Positions 43,671 through 52,025 of a stretch of DNA of 64,000 nt are shown piece by piece; position 1 is the stretch's first letter; each line of letters opens with the position of its first letter. The notes under the pieces were generated by a model. That model did no database searches. It worked only from the letters and a program-made list of their open reading frames with translations, and was not told the origin of the DNA. The stretch lies in contig CANLSF010000007.1 in NCBI GenBank assembly GCA_947493695.1, forward strand, positions 372,001 through 436,000. Reading direction: 5' to 3'. This DNA comes from an uncultured Kiloniellaceae bacterium. Its GTDB lineage: Bacteria > Pseudomonadota > Alphaproteobacteria > Kiloniellales > Kiloniellaceae. The position numbers were made by a program, and so were the translations under genes.

Positions 43671-44201
43671 CTAAGTAAGTCCTTCGCCGGGGGCTGCTTC
43701 AGGCAGAAAATCCGACATGTGTTCGGCGAGGGTCAGGCGGGCGCGGGAGAGCCTGCTCATAACCGTTCCGACCGGAATCTCTAAAATCTCCGCAGCTTCC
43801 TTGTAACTATAGCCTTCAACACTGACCAACATGAGCAAAGTGCGCTGCTGCTCCGGAAAACGCGCAAAGACCTTTTCCAGATCGCCCAGTAAAAGTCCGG
43901 CCTCGACCTGGCCTTCAGCCGACACATCAACAAGATGCTCGGTATCCGCCAAACCGGTCCCTCGCCGCACTTTGCGGGATCTCAGCTCATTGTGCCAAAT
44001 CGATTGCATAATCGAAAACATCCACGAATCCAGACGCGTACCCGGCATCCACTGATGGACTCGGGTCAACGCACGTTCACATGACGCCTGCACAAGGTCA
44101 TCTGCCGTGTCCAGCGAGCCGGTCAGGCTACAGCCAAACCGTCTCAGACGCGGCAGAAGGTCGATGAGCGCCTGTTCAAAGCTGTCGGTCCGTTCCGACA
44201 T
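43671..44201 (-). CDS. ECF-type RNA polymerase sigma factor
   Basis: 176 residues with region 2 (DTADDLVQASCERALTRVHQWMPGTRLDSWMFSIMQSIWHNELRSRK) and region 4 (FPEQQRTLLMLVSVEGYSYKEAAEILEIPVGTVMSRLSRARLTLAE). No region 1 or 3, as expected for group 4 (ECF). It is cotranscribed with the anti-sigma gene and divergent from a secreted TPR protein gene, which may be a target. The promoter region (44202-44455) probably contains its own recognition site. Confidence 0.92.
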   Translation of the reverse strand: MSERTDSFEQALIDLLPRLRRFGCSLTGSLDTADDLVQASCERALTRVHQWMPGTRLDSWMFSIMQSIWHNELRSRKVRRGTGLADTEHLVDVSAEGQVEAGLLLGDLEKVFARFPEQQRTLLMLVSVEGYSYKEAAEILEIPVGTVMSRLSRARLTLAEHMSDFLPEAAPGEGLT

Positions 44202-44455
44202 TAGAAATTACCGCGCATCACGAGCACATGCGTCCTTCAATAACGAAAACGCCTGGAGGGTCGAATTTATTCCACATAAAGACCAAAAAAATCTGAGAAA
44301 TGGAAAAATCTCTATATCGACGGAATAAAACACCGCTAAGCGGTGTTGTCGTGGCATCATCACCAAGTATGGCTTTCGTCGGCATCGCTAAAACCAAAGA
44401 GATGCAGACTCCACCCCAAGGGGTTGATAAGCCGAACATAATGAGGCGCATACCA

Positions 44456-44914
44456 ATGAACAAGTTTTTATCTGCTTTTGCCTTTTCCCTGCTCCTGGTC
44501 AATAGCAGCGCTTTTGCCGCCGGCAGCTGGGATGATTCCCCCAGTGACCGCAATGTAGACTTCGCCGCCGCGGAATCGAAAATCAAGGCAGGCGACTATA
44601 CCGCAGCCATTGCCTCATTGTTGAAGGTGACTAAGGACGAGCCCAAGAATGCCGATGCCTACAACTACCTGGGGTACTCCCATCGCAAGCTGGGAAAATT
44701 TGATGAAGCCCTGGGTTACTATCAAAAGGCTCTAAGCCTCGATCCGGATCACCTTGGTGCCAATGAATATCTGGGTGAACTTTACCTGCAGACATCGCAG
44801 TTGGAAAAAGCCGAAAAGCAGCTCGAAATTCTGGATGATCTCTGCTTCTTCGGTTGCGATGAATACCGGGAGTTAAAAGGTAAGATCGCGGAGTACAAAT
44901 CTGCCGGCGGGTGA
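44456..44914 (+). CDS. Exported TPR-repeat protein
   Basis: 152 residues with a signal peptide (LSAFAFSLLLVNSSAFAAGS), cleaved near AFA-AGS. The mature protein is about three TPR motifs: AAIASLLKVTKDEPKNADAYNYLG, YSHRKLGKFDEALGYYQKALSLDPDHLGANEYLG and YLQTSQLEKAEKQLEILDDL, then a CFFGCDEY pair of cysteines that may form a disulfide. It probably mediates periplasmic protein contacts. The gene is divergent from the ECF sigma operon. The frame upstream to 44300 lacks a signal; ATG 44441 is a possible earlier start. Confidence 0.85.
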   Translation: MNKFLSAFAFSLLLVNSSAFAAGSWDDSPSDRNVDFAAAESKIKAGDYTAAIASLLKVTKDEPKNADAYNYLGYSHRKLGKFDEALGYYQKALSLDPDHLGANEYLGELYLQTSQLEKAEKQLEILDDLCFFGCDEYRELKGKIAEYKSAGG

Positions 44915-45038
44915 ATTCCGCGCCAAAGGCACCCACGCGAAATCAGCGTCACGTTGTATCTGTCGAAAGTGACAGCCGACAGACCTTTAGAGCAGATCCG
45001 GCCTCGGGCTGGATCTGCACAGGTCTTGCGGATACACG

Positions 45039-45233
45039 CTAGGATTCGCCGCGTGTGTAGAGATATTCGATGACCCGCATCAGTGGGAAAATCCACACGA
45101 TGCCGGTCACACCATAAAACAGCAGCTGTGCAGCCCAATGGTCCGGCAGTATAGCCGTGCCGATGGAAATAACGACCATAATGTAGATCACCAGAGCCAG
45201 GGCGATCATCAGATATACGGCAACACGCTTCAC
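45039..45233 (-). CDS. DUF2842-like two-helix membrane protein
   Basis: 64 residues forming two transmembrane segments: VAVYLMIALALVIYIMVVIS and LLFYGVTGIVWIFPLMRVIEY, with ILPDHWAAQ between them. Length and the W-x-x-Q-LL-(F/Y)-Y-x-V-x-G-x-x-W-(I/V)-x-P pattern fit DUF2842, a small inner-membrane family typical of Alphaproteobacteria. Function unknown. The stop is about 120 bases from the TPR gene, to which it is convergent. The neighbouring yaaA gene is on the same strand upstream. Confidence 0.8.
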   Translation of the reverse strand: MKRVAVYLMIALALVIYIMVVISIGTAILPDHWAAQLLFYGVTGIVWIFPLMRVIEYLYTRGES

Positions 45234-45293
45234 GGTCTTATCTTTCTTCGTCGGGTACGGCGCAGGAACCAGATTACTGAGATCTGTTCCGAC

Positions 45294-46073
45294 TTAGTGA
45301 TGCCGGACAAAGACAGGTGCGTCTTCGCTGGAAAGATCGCCCTCATAACGATAACCGCCTTCGTCAAACGTCTTCAGGTCCTTCGCCTGGGTCAGGCGGT
45401 TCTTGACGATAAAGCGTGCCATCATCCCTCTCGCGCGCTTGGCCGAGAAGCCCACCACTTTGGCCACGCCATCTTTCTCTTCTTTAAAGATAGGCGTAAT
45501 CAGACGGCCTTCCAGCTTCTTGGGCCGAACCGCCTTGAAGTATTCGCTGGACGCCAGGTTCACCAGGATCTCGGAACGGCTATCCCGACCGGCATCGTTC
45601 AACGCTTCTGTCAGGCGGTCGCCCCAGAAGCTATAGAGATTGGTGCCACGCGGGTTCTTGAGGCGGGTCCCCATTTCAAGCCGGTAAGGCTGGATCAGGT
45701 CCAATGGCCGCAGGAGCCCATAGAGCCCTGAGAGAATGCGAAGATGTTCCTGGGCATAGGCAACGTCCTTATCAGCCAGAGTGTCAGCGTCCAGCCCGAC
45801 GTAGGTGTCACCCCGGAAGGCGAGGACAGCTGGCTTGGCGTTCTCCGGGCTGCCGGTCTTCGAGAAGGCCTGATAGCGTTCGTAATTCAATGAAGCCAGA
45901 TTCTCACTGAGGCTCATCAGCCTCGAGATATCGCTGCGGCCAAGGGCCTGGGTCGTCTCGATCAGGATCTCGGTGTCTTCCTGAAACGCGGGTGAGCTGT
46001 AAGCCTTGGCGAAGGGTTGCTGCCAATCCTCCGAAAAGTCGAGTTTTTTGGCTGGAGAGATAACAGCGAGCAT
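45294..46073 (-). CDS. yaaA: Peroxide stress protein YaaA
   Basis: 259 residues of the YaaA/DUF328 family, which reduces free iron during peroxide stress and has a helix-hairpin-helix-like DNA-binding fold. The start MLAVISPAKKLDFSE is diagnostic. Further on are LMSLSENLASLNYERYQAF, AVLAFRGDTYVGLDA, RILSGLYGLLRPLDLIQPYRLEMGT and VVGFSAKRARGMMARFIVKN. AAAAGG lies upstream of the ATG at 46073; the frame to 46139 is not needed. Confidence 0.93.
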   Translation of the reverse strand: MLAVISPAKKLDFSEDWQQPFAKAYSSPAFQEDTEILIETTQALGRSDISRLMSLSENLASLNYERYQAFSKTGSPENAKPAVLAFRGDTYVGLDADTLADKDVAYAQEHLRILSGLYGLLRPLDLIQPYRLEMGTRLKNPRGTNLYSFWGDRLTEALNDAGRDSRSEILVNLASSEYFKAVRPKKLEGRLITPIFKEEKDGVAKVVGFSAKRARGMMARFIVKNRLTQAKDLKTFDEGGYRYEGDLSSEDAPVFVRHH

Positions 46074-46118
46074 AGATATGAGCCTTTTGGAGAGAATCCG
46101 AAGGCAAAAGTTGTAGCT

Positions 46119-46158
46119 CAAAAAAGACACGCCCGCCAAGGGTCTGGCGAGCGTGTCT
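46119..46158 (-). terminator. Terminator of the FlgO-type lipoprotein operon
   Basis: On the reverse strand AGACACGC and GCGTGTCT pair, with an inner GCCA/TGGC stem, followed by six T. It lies about 50 bases after the FlgO-like stop. Confidence 0.88.
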
Positions 46159-46210
46159 CAAGAGATCGTTACTCCTGACGGGCCGAAGCCGGCGTCAAAA
46201 GCCTGCAGGC

Positions 46211-46795
46211 TTATCCTTCCGGAAGAACGAGCCAGCCGTTTTCATGCTTGGCGGGGATCAGAGCACGGGTGTCCTGTCCCAGCGGCAGTGTGTAATCGAC
46301 GGCGGAGAGCACACGGCCATCCGTCGAACGCAACAGGCGCAGATTGATATGTACCTGATTGGAGCCCACAGCATAGGTCCCGGCAATGACAGCCTGAGCC
46401 TCTTGCTCCTGGCCAAGGTACTTGAGCTGACGTGAGAGAACCAGTTCACCTGCCTGCTGCTTGATCGCAACGGAACCGCGAAGCTTCATCTCGGTGACGT
46501 GATAACCGAGCTGTGCAAGGCGTCCCGAAACCTGTTCGGCAACCATCCGGCCAAGCGTCGAAGACCGGCGAAGATCATCGATATCGACCAGGCTGGCGAC
46601 CAGAACCGGCTCGCCACGGTCAAGCGGCTGGATTGTGGTGTCGACCAGTGTATCGGTCGCGAAATAAGTCTGCGTGCCGATATGCGCGTCAACAGGCTCG
46701 GTTTGTTTGACCGGCCGGTTACCGTCCAGCACACAGCCGGAAAGCAACAGGGTCGCCAGCGAAAGGGCCGAGAAGATTTTGGTTTTGCGGTGCAT
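46211..46795 (-). CDS. FlgO-domain outer-membrane lipoprotein
   Basis: 194 residues with a lipoprotein signal (SALSLATLLLSGC, lipobox LSGC). The domain after it, ATDTLVDTTIQPLDRGEPVLVASLVDIDDLRRSSTLGRMVAEQVSGRLAQLGYHVTEMKLRG, is the FlgO fold found in flagellar lipoproteins and relatives. The start is taken as the third-last ATG in a run (46793-46795), because GAGGA lies nine bases before it; earlier ATGs at 46801 and 46804 are too close. It follows the next lipoprotein gene closely in the same operon. No flagellar genes are near, so a motility role is uncertain. Confidence 0.82.
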   Translation of the reverse strand: MHRKTKIFSALSLATLLLSGCVLDGNRPVKQTEPVDAHIGTQTYFATDTLVDTTIQPLDRGEPVLVASLVDIDDLRRSSTLGRMVAEQVSGRLAQLGYHVTEMKLRGSVAIKQQAGELVLSRQLKYLGQEQEAQAVIAGTYAVGSNQVHINLRLLRSTDGRVLSAVDYTLPLGQDTRALIPAKHENGWLVLPEG

Positions 46796-46813
46796 TGTCA
46801 TCATTCCTCGCAA

Positions 46814-47581
46814 CTAATCGCTGACCACTGGCACGCGCTGAACCTGCATACGCTCGGTGATGCGTGGTTCGGTCGGCCGCGGCGCTGAGACACCAGGGTT
46901 CCGGGTCATGTAGAGTGAAAGGTCTTCCGGCTTGACGTAGACGGCTTCAGTGTTCTGGTAGAGAATCGCGTCGCCATACAAAATGCTCGTGGTCACCACG
47001 ACCTCCGCATCGGTGACAGCACCATAATCGATCAGCGCTGTGATCACCTGACCGGCGGCAAAGCCACCCGCGATCGCCGCTTCGGTGGGAACCGCATCAA
47101 AAGCGGCCAGTCCCAGACCCGCGGCAACAGACCACAAGGCCGTGGAAGTTGCCGGGAATTTGTGACTCCGGTCATCGTAGAAGAATGGCTGAACCCGGTA
47201 GTTGACGACAATCGCCTGCTCCGAAGAGGAGGAAACAGCCATGTTCTTGTTCAGCAGGTTCTGCTGCAGAATACCCCGGAACGCCGTGCTGAAGGGCATA
47301 TCAGCCGCCAGCCCCTGAACATAGAAAGGACGGCCTCCAAGCAGGCTGCGTTGATAGAGTTCATCTTCGATCGCGCCGCTCGCGGCATCCAGTTCCGGCA
47401 CAGACTGCAAAGAAGCAATCATGTCCGTCACCACCCGATCACCAAGCTGGTCCCAATGCTGCCAAGTCATCACTTTATACTGTGAAAGCTGCTTCCCTTC
47501 CGGAAAGTGCTTCACGGTTGGCTGCGCACATCCGGCCAGAAACGCCAGGGCAAACATGGCGATAATCCCGCGTCGCATCAT
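46814..47581 (-). CDS. Lipoprotein cotranscribed with the FlgO-like gene
   Basis: 255 residues with lipobox LAGC (MFALAFLAGCAQP). The mature sequence, DQLGDRVVTDMIASLQSVPEL, GRPFYVQGLAADMPFSTAFRGILQQNLLNKNMAVS, then IVVNYRVQPFFY and a Gly/Ala-rich LWSVAAGLGLAAFDA, suggests an alpha/beta lipid-anchored protein. AEVVVTTSILYGDAILYQNTEAVYV is near the C terminus. Homologues of this kind of protein occur beside FlgO-type lipoproteins, but I cannot name it. The FlgO-like start lies 19 bases downstream. Confidence 0.72.
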   Translation of the reverse strand: MMRRGIIAMFALAFLAGCAQPTVKHFPEGKQLSQYKVMTWQHWDQLGDRVVTDMIASLQSVPELDAASGAIEDELYQRSLLGGRPFYVQGLAADMPFSTAFRGILQQNLLNKNMAVSSSSEQAIVVNYRVQPFFYDDRSHKFPATSTALWSVAAGLGLAAFDAVPTEAAIAGGFAAGQVITALIDYGAVTDAEVVVTTSILYGDAILYQNTEAVYVKPEDLSLYMTRNPGVSAPRPTEPRITERMQVQRVPVVSD

Positions 47582-47961
47582 AACAAGTCTCCGAACAATG
47601 AGATTCGCCTCATCTCCCCCCTGTCCTCGATCTAAGATCGCGGCGCAGAACTGAAACTCGGCAACGTCGGAAAAAGGCTGACAGCAAAATCCTTCATTCC
47701 GGTTAAGAAGACCGAAGCAATTTTTGGCTCAAATTTTATATATTCTGGTAATTATTTCTGCGGCTTAGCAGCAAGAGTAGAAACAGAAATCAACCTGATT
47801 CACAGGCGTCAGAATTCGCCAAAACAGCCAGGAAAAGACAGGATTCCGCGGTTTTTCAGCCCCCCGTTGTTGCGGAGCGGACACATACGATATAAAGTCG
47901 CAAGTTCATGATTTGTTCTGGTTTTCAACTCTACCAACTATGGTATCTTCACAAAGTTGTC
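47582..47961. other. Intergenic region upstream of nrdA, no gene seen
   Basis: About 380 bases, AT-rich in the middle (ATTTTATATATTC near 47731). No small gene or RNA was supported; control sites at its right end are listed separately. Confidence 0.35.
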
Positions 47962-47977
47962 ACGCAACATATTGTGT
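47962..47977. promoter_or_regulatory. Probable NrdR box upstream of nrdA
   Basis: ACGCAACATATTGTGT resembles the NrdR consensus acaCwAtATaTwGtgt, with the central ATAT and near-symmetric arms. NrdR represses ribonucleotide reductase genes when dATP is high. It lies about 50 bases before the nrdA ribosome site. Usually two boxes occur; a second was not certain. Confidence 0.6.
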
Positions 47978-48004
47978 TTGATCCACAGTTAAACTGTCCA
48001 CGGC

Positions 48005-48013
48005 TGTGGATAA
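48005..48013. promoter_or_regulatory. DnaA box 1 near the nrdA start
   Basis: TGTGGATAA is the exact reverse complement of the strong DnaA site TTATCCACA, 15 bases before the ATG. A second copy lies at 48085-48093. DnaA regulates nrdAB in Escherichia coli, so replication-linked control is plausible. Confidence 0.55.
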
Positions 48014-48028
48014 CGAGGGAGTGCTAGA

Positions 48029-50077
48029 ATGGACGGTTCGGGGGTATTATTGCGTGAAGGTGTCATGACAATTTCAGAAGAGTCTGTGGATAAGTTGTCT
48101 CTTGATGCGAATCTCGAGGCTATGCGCGGCGATTCCCTGCCGCTGCAGGCCGAAATGTTCGCAGAGCTTGAAATGGCCCCTGACGATCTCGACGAGCAGG
48201 ATGAAGCCCTGCTGGGTGACGGCGAGATTCGCGATATCTTCCAGAATGAACGTGGCATCCGCGTGATCATGGATCGCGCGCGCGACGAGCTGCTTACCGA
48301 ATTCGGCAAAGCCACCCTCACCGACCGCTATCTGATGGACGGCGAAAGCTTTCAGGATCTCTTTGCCAGGGTCTCCGCACATTTCGCCGACGATACGGCC
48401 CACGCGCAGCGGCTTTACGATGCCATTTCGCGCCTCTGGTTCATGCCCTCGACCCCGGTGCTTTCCAACGGCGGCACCACGCGCGGTCTGCCGATTTCCT
48501 GCTTTCTGAACGAGGCAGGCGATTCCCTCGACGGTATTGTCGATCTGTGGAATGAAAACGTCTGGCTGGCGGCCCGCGGCGGCGGCATCGGCAGCTACTG
48601 GGGCAATCTGCGCTCGATCGGCGAACGTGTCGGGCACAACGGCAAGACCAGTGGCGTGATCCCCTTCATCCGGGTCATGGACTCCCTCACTCTGGCGATC
48701 AGCCAGGGCTCACTGCGCCGGGGTTCAGCAGCCTGCTATATGCCAGTGACCCATCCTGAAATCGAAGAATTCATTGAGCTGCGCCGCCCGACCGGCGGGG
48801 ATCCGAACCGTAAAGCGCTGAATCTGCACCACGGCGTACTTCTTACGGATGCCTTCATGCGCGCCGTTGAAAACGACGATGAATGGGCATTGACCAGCCC
48901 GAAGGACAACGCAGTCATTCGCAAGGTCAAGGCCCGGGAGCTCTGGATCCGTATCCTCACGGCCCGGATCGAGACCGGCGAGCCCTACATTATCTACGGC
49001 GATCACATCAACCGCGCGATCCCGGAGCATCACAAGCTGGCCGGCCTGAACGTCAAGATGTCCAACCTCTGCAGCGAGATTACGCTGCCGACCGGTATCG
49101 ACCATCACGGTGTCGATCGCACGGCGGTCTGCTGCCTGTCTTCGCTGAATCTGGACAAGTACGCCGAATGGCAGAACGAAGACGGACTTGTCGAAGACAT
49201 TATGCGCTTCCTCGACAATGTGCTCAGCGACTTCATCGCCAAAGCGCCGGATTCCATGGCGCGTGCGCGCTACTCCGCTGAGCGCGAGCGTTCGGTCGGC
49301 CTCGGCGTGATGGGCTACCACTCCTTCCTGCAAAAGAATGGTATTCCCATGGAAGGGGTTATGGCGAAGGTCTGGAACAAGAAGATCTTCAAGCAGATCC
49401 GCGAGCAGGCTGATGCCGCCTCGAAGCTTCTGGCGGAAGAACGCGGCCCCTGTCTCGATGCCGAGGAATTCGGTATCATGGAGCGCTTTTCCAACAAGAT
49501 GGCGATTGCGCCGACCGCTTCCATCTCGATCATCTGTGGCGGTTCCTCGCCGGGGATCGAGCCGATTGCGGCCAACAGCTACACGCATAAGACCCTGTCC
49601 GGCTCCTTCAACGTCCGGAACAAGTATCTGGAAGAGCTGCTGGAAGAAAAAGGCCATAACGACGAGGACACCTGGACGTCGATCACACTGAACGAGGGCT
49701 CGGTTCAGCACCTGGACTTCCTGAGCGATGATGAAAAGGACGTGTACAAAACCGCTTTCGAGCTGGATCAGCGCTGGTTGATCGAGCATGCCGCGGATCG
49801 TACGCCCTTCATTTGTCAGGCACAGTCCCTGAATGTTTTCGTCCCCGCCGATGTGCATAAGCGCGACCTGCACCAGATACACTTCCAGGCTTGGAAAAAG
49901 GGTGTGAAGTCGCTCTATTACTGCCGCTCGAAGTCAATGCAACGGGCTGAATCCGCAAATACAAACGAGCCTGTCGCATCGGTGCCGCACTTAGGCAAGA
50001 TCGACAGTAAAGGTCAGGACATAGCAGCAGCGGCTCCGGCCAGCACAGACTATGAAGAGTGCCTGGCCTGTCAGTAA
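48029..50077 (+). CDS. nrdA: Class Ia ribonucleotide reductase alpha subunit
   Basis: 682 residues. It reduces ribonucleoside diphosphates to deoxy forms with NrdB. The substrate-site Cys is in LPISCFLNEAGD. The catalytic triad NxCxE is SNLCSEITL, and the second redox Cys is in AVCCLSSLNLDKY. The C terminus ECLACQ supplies the shuttle CxxC. There is no N-terminal ATP-cone (only about 45 charged residues precede the catalytic part), so dATP feedback would be absent or different. ATG 48029 with GAGGGAG upstream is chosen; ATG 48065 (MTISEESVD) is an alternative. It forms an nrdA-nrdB operon. Confidence 0.92.
   Translation: MDGSGVLLREGVMTISEESVDKLSLDANLEAMRGDSLPLQAEMFAELEMAPDDLDEQDEALLGDGEIRDIFQNERGIRVIMDRARDELLTEFGKATLTDRYLMDGESFQDLFARVSAHFADDTAHAQRLYDAISRLWFMPSTPVLSNGGTTRGLPISCFLNEAGDSLDGIVDLWNENVWLAARGGGIGSYWGNLRSIGERVGHNGKTSGVIPFIRVMDSLTLAISQGSLRRGSAACYMPVTHPEIEEFIELRRPTGGDPNRKALNLHHGVLLTDAFMRAVENDDEWALTSPKDNAVIRKVKARELWIRILTARIETGEPYIIYGDHINRAIPEHHKLAGLNVKMSNLCSEITLPTGIDHHGVDRTAVCCLSSLNLDKYAEWQNEDGLVEDIMRFLDNVLSDFIAKAPDSMARARYSAERERSVGLGVMGYHSFLQKNGIPMEGVMAKVWNKKIFKQIREQADAASKLLAEERGPCLDAEEFGIMERFSNKMAIAPTASISIICGGSSPGIEPIAANSYTHKTLSGSFNVRNKYLEELLEEKGHNDEDTWTSITLNEGSVQHLDFLSDDEKDVYKTAFELDQRWLIEHAADRTPFICQAQSLNVFVPADVHKRDLHQIHFQAWKKGVKSLYYCRSKSMQRAESANTNEPVASVPHLGKIDSKGQDIAAAAPASTDYEECLACQ
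48085..48093. promoter_or_regulatory. DnaA box 2 inside the nrdA start region
   Basis: TGTGGATAA again, within the first codons of nrdA. The two copies are 80 bases apart in the same orientation. It may be chance in coding sequence; the pairing raises the odds slightly. Confidence 0.4.
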
Positions 50078-50183
50078 GCCTGGTCTGACCTGAGCATCGA
50101 GCGAAAAGCGGCATCGCCGCTCGTCTAACGACACAAATGAATTTTAGCGTTTCAGGAACCGGAACGCAGTTTACTTTTTAAGC

Positions 50184-50216
50184 GCCTCTCACCAGATCAT
50201 GTAGTGTGTGAGAGGC
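50184..50216 (+). other. Intercistronic hairpin between nrdA and nrdB
   Basis: GCCTCTCAC (50184-50192) pairs perfectly with GTGAGAGGC (50208-50216) with a 15-base loop. It sits mid-way in the 220-base gap. No T run follows, so it is more likely an mRNA-processing or stability element than a terminator. Confidence 0.45.
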
Positions 50217-50297
50217 CTTCGCTTCTGTGAAGCGAAATGAATTTAGCCGGCGAGGCCGCGGATCAGAATTCGCGCTGCCGCATAGGAGAGACCAACC

Positions 50298-51257
50298 ATG
50301 TCGTTGTTAGATGCCAGCCCAGTCTATAAGCCCTTCCGCTACCCCTGGGCCTATGATGCCTGGTTGATGCAGCAGCGCATCCATTGGCTGCCGGAGGAAG
50401 TGCCTCTGGCCGACGACGTAAAGGACTGGCAACAAAAGCTCAGCGAAGGCGAGAAGAACCTCCTGTCGCAGATCTTCCGCTTCTTCACTCAGTCGGATGT
50501 GGAAGTGAACAACTGCTACATGAAGCACTACAGTCAGGTCTTCCAGCCGACGGAAGTGCAGATGATGCTGTCCGCCTTCTCCAATATGGAGACAGTACAT
50601 ATCGCCGCCTACTCGCATCTGCTCGACACCATCGGCATGCCGGAATCCGAATACTCAGCCTTCCTCCACTACAAGGAGATGAAGGACAAGTACGACTACA
50701 TGCAGGAATTCGGAGTCGAGACGAAAGAAGACATTGCCATCACCCTCGCGGTGTTCGGTGCCTTTACCGAAGGACTGCAGCTCTTCGCCAGCTTTGCGAT
50801 CCTGTTGAACTTTCCGCGCTTCAATAAGATGAAGGGCATGGGGCAGATCGTCTCCTGGTCAGTCCGTGACGAGACCCTGCACACCCAGTCGGCCATCCGC
50901 CTCTTCAAGACCTTCATCGGTGAAAACCCTGAAATCTGGACGGATGATTTTGAGCGTGAGCTCTACAAGGCCTGTGAAACCATCGTCACCCACGAGGATG
51001 CCTTCATCGATCTGGCCTTCGAAATGGACGGCATCGAGGGTTTGACTGGCGACGAGGTCAAAGCCTACATCCGGTACATTGCCGACCGTCGCCTGAATCA
51101 GCTCGGTCTGCAGCCGCTTTATCGTACGGAGAAAAACCCCCTGCCCTGGCTCGATGCCATGCTCAATGGGGTCGAACACGTCAATTTCTTCGAGAACCGT
51201 GCGACTGAATACACCAAGGCTGCGACGCAGGGCAGCTGGGAAGAAGCCTTCGCCTGA
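50298..51257 (+). CDS. nrdB: Class Ia ribonucleotide reductase beta subunit
   Basis: 319 residues supplying the radical cofactor. NMETVHIAAYSHLLD carries E-x-x-H-x-x-x-Y, so the metal ligands and the radical tyrosine are present. Other metal ligands are in DVEVNNCYM.HY (first Glu/Asp region), ITLAVFGAFTEGLQLF (Glu) and SVRDETLHTQ (E-x-x-H). Length is shorter than the E. coli protein, normal for this branch. ATG follows GGAGAG. It is downstream of nrdA in the same direction, with a hairpin in the gap. Confidence 0.93.
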   Translation: MSLLDASPVYKPFRYPWAYDAWLMQQRIHWLPEEVPLADDVKDWQQKLSEGEKNLLSQIFRFFTQSDVEVNNCYMKHYSQVFQPTEVQMMLSAFSNMETVHIAAYSHLLDTIGMPESEYSAFLHYKEMKDKYDYMQEFGVETKEDIAITLAVFGAFTEGLQLFASFAILLNFPRFNKMKGMGQIVSWSVRDETLHTQSAIRLFKTFIGENPEIWTDDFERELYKACETIVTHEDAFIDLAFEMDGIEGLTGDEVKAYIRYIADRRLNQLGLQPLYRTEKNPLPWLDAMLNGVEHVNFFENRATEYTKAATQGSWEEAFA

Positions 51258-51319
51258 TCGCAAACGGCCAGCTGTTTTCCGCTTAATGGTGCGACCACAA
51301 CGCGGCGCCTAAGGACCTG

Positions 51320-51796
51320 CTACTCCAGGTGCTTCTTGAGTTCGTTCATCTGAGCGATGAGTTTGTGCGCGCGCTTATCGTCAACTCCGAGCGCACAGCC
51401 GAGCGCTTCGGGGACCTTCAGAGCTTTCGCGCGAAGCCCTTTTCCCTTCTTCGTCAGAAAGACATTGACGCGGCGCTCATCCTCACTGCTGCGCTGTCGG
51501 CTTACAAGATCGAGCTTTTCAAGCCGCTGCAATAGAGGCGTCGTTGTCGCGCCCTCCAGCTCTAAAATCCGGGCGAGTTCCTGAACCGCCAGGCCGTCTT
51601 TCTCCCACAGAGCCAGCAACGCCAGATATTGTGGATAGGTCACGCCCAGGTCCCGGAGCAGAATAGCATACTGCTTCGTAATTGCCCGCGAGGTGGAGTA
51701 GAGCGCGAAACAGAGCTGATCGCTGATCCTGAGCGGATTGTCGTCTTTGACGGCGTCCTTTGCCATATCGATCTCTGTCGCTAAAAGGGCTGTCAT
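51320..51796 (-). CDS. MarR-family regulator, OhrR-like
   Basis: About 158 residues. ISDQLCFALYSTSRAITKQYAILLRDLGVTYPQYLALLALWE carries the reactive Cys and layout of OhrR-type organic-peroxide sensors. The winged helix follows: VQELARILELEGATTTPLLQRLEKLDLV and RQRSSEDERRVNVFLTKKG. The start at 51796 is chosen because GGAG lies seven bases upstream; ATG 51766 (MAKDAV) is an alternative. Its target gene (typically ohr) is not in the window; the divergent EamA exporter at 52026 could be regulated instead. Confidence 0.82.
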   Translation of the reverse strand: MTALLATEIDMAKDAVKDDNPLRISDQLCFALYSTSRAITKQYAILLRDLGVTYPQYLALLALWEKDGLAVQELARILELEGATTTPLLQRLEKLDLVSRQRSSEDERRVNVFLTKKGKGLRAKALKVPEALGCALGVDDKRAHKLIAQMNELKKHLE

Positions 51797-51948
51797 CAGA
51801 ACGCTCCAGACCCTCAATGATACCGGATGCTTTTCGTTGAGCGGCGCACACAATCTGCATAGTGCACGAGGGGCTTGCCTGCAAGTTAAGTAAGTCAAAC
51901 GACCCCTGCGCGCCCCTGGTGATAAAACTTTTTCAAAACCCGCAATCA

Positions 51949-51972
51949 CTCCTGACAGAACCTTGTCAGGAG
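51949..51972. promoter_or_regulatory. 9-bp inverted repeat between the MarR-like and EamA genes
   Basis: CTCCTGACA (51949-51957) and TGTCAGGAG (51964-51972) around GAACCT, 54 bases before the EamA start. In this divergent promoter region it could be an operator or a leader hairpin. Symmetry-based only. Confidence 0.4.
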
Positions 51973-52025
51973 CACTCCGATAACATCCAACGAACATAAC
52001 GAGAGACAAAGGTTCCCCAAGTCAC

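Noticed and set aside
48725-49882. 385-codon reverse frame inside nrdA
   Set aside because: Opposite the catalytic core of nrdA, which has all required residues. No independent support.
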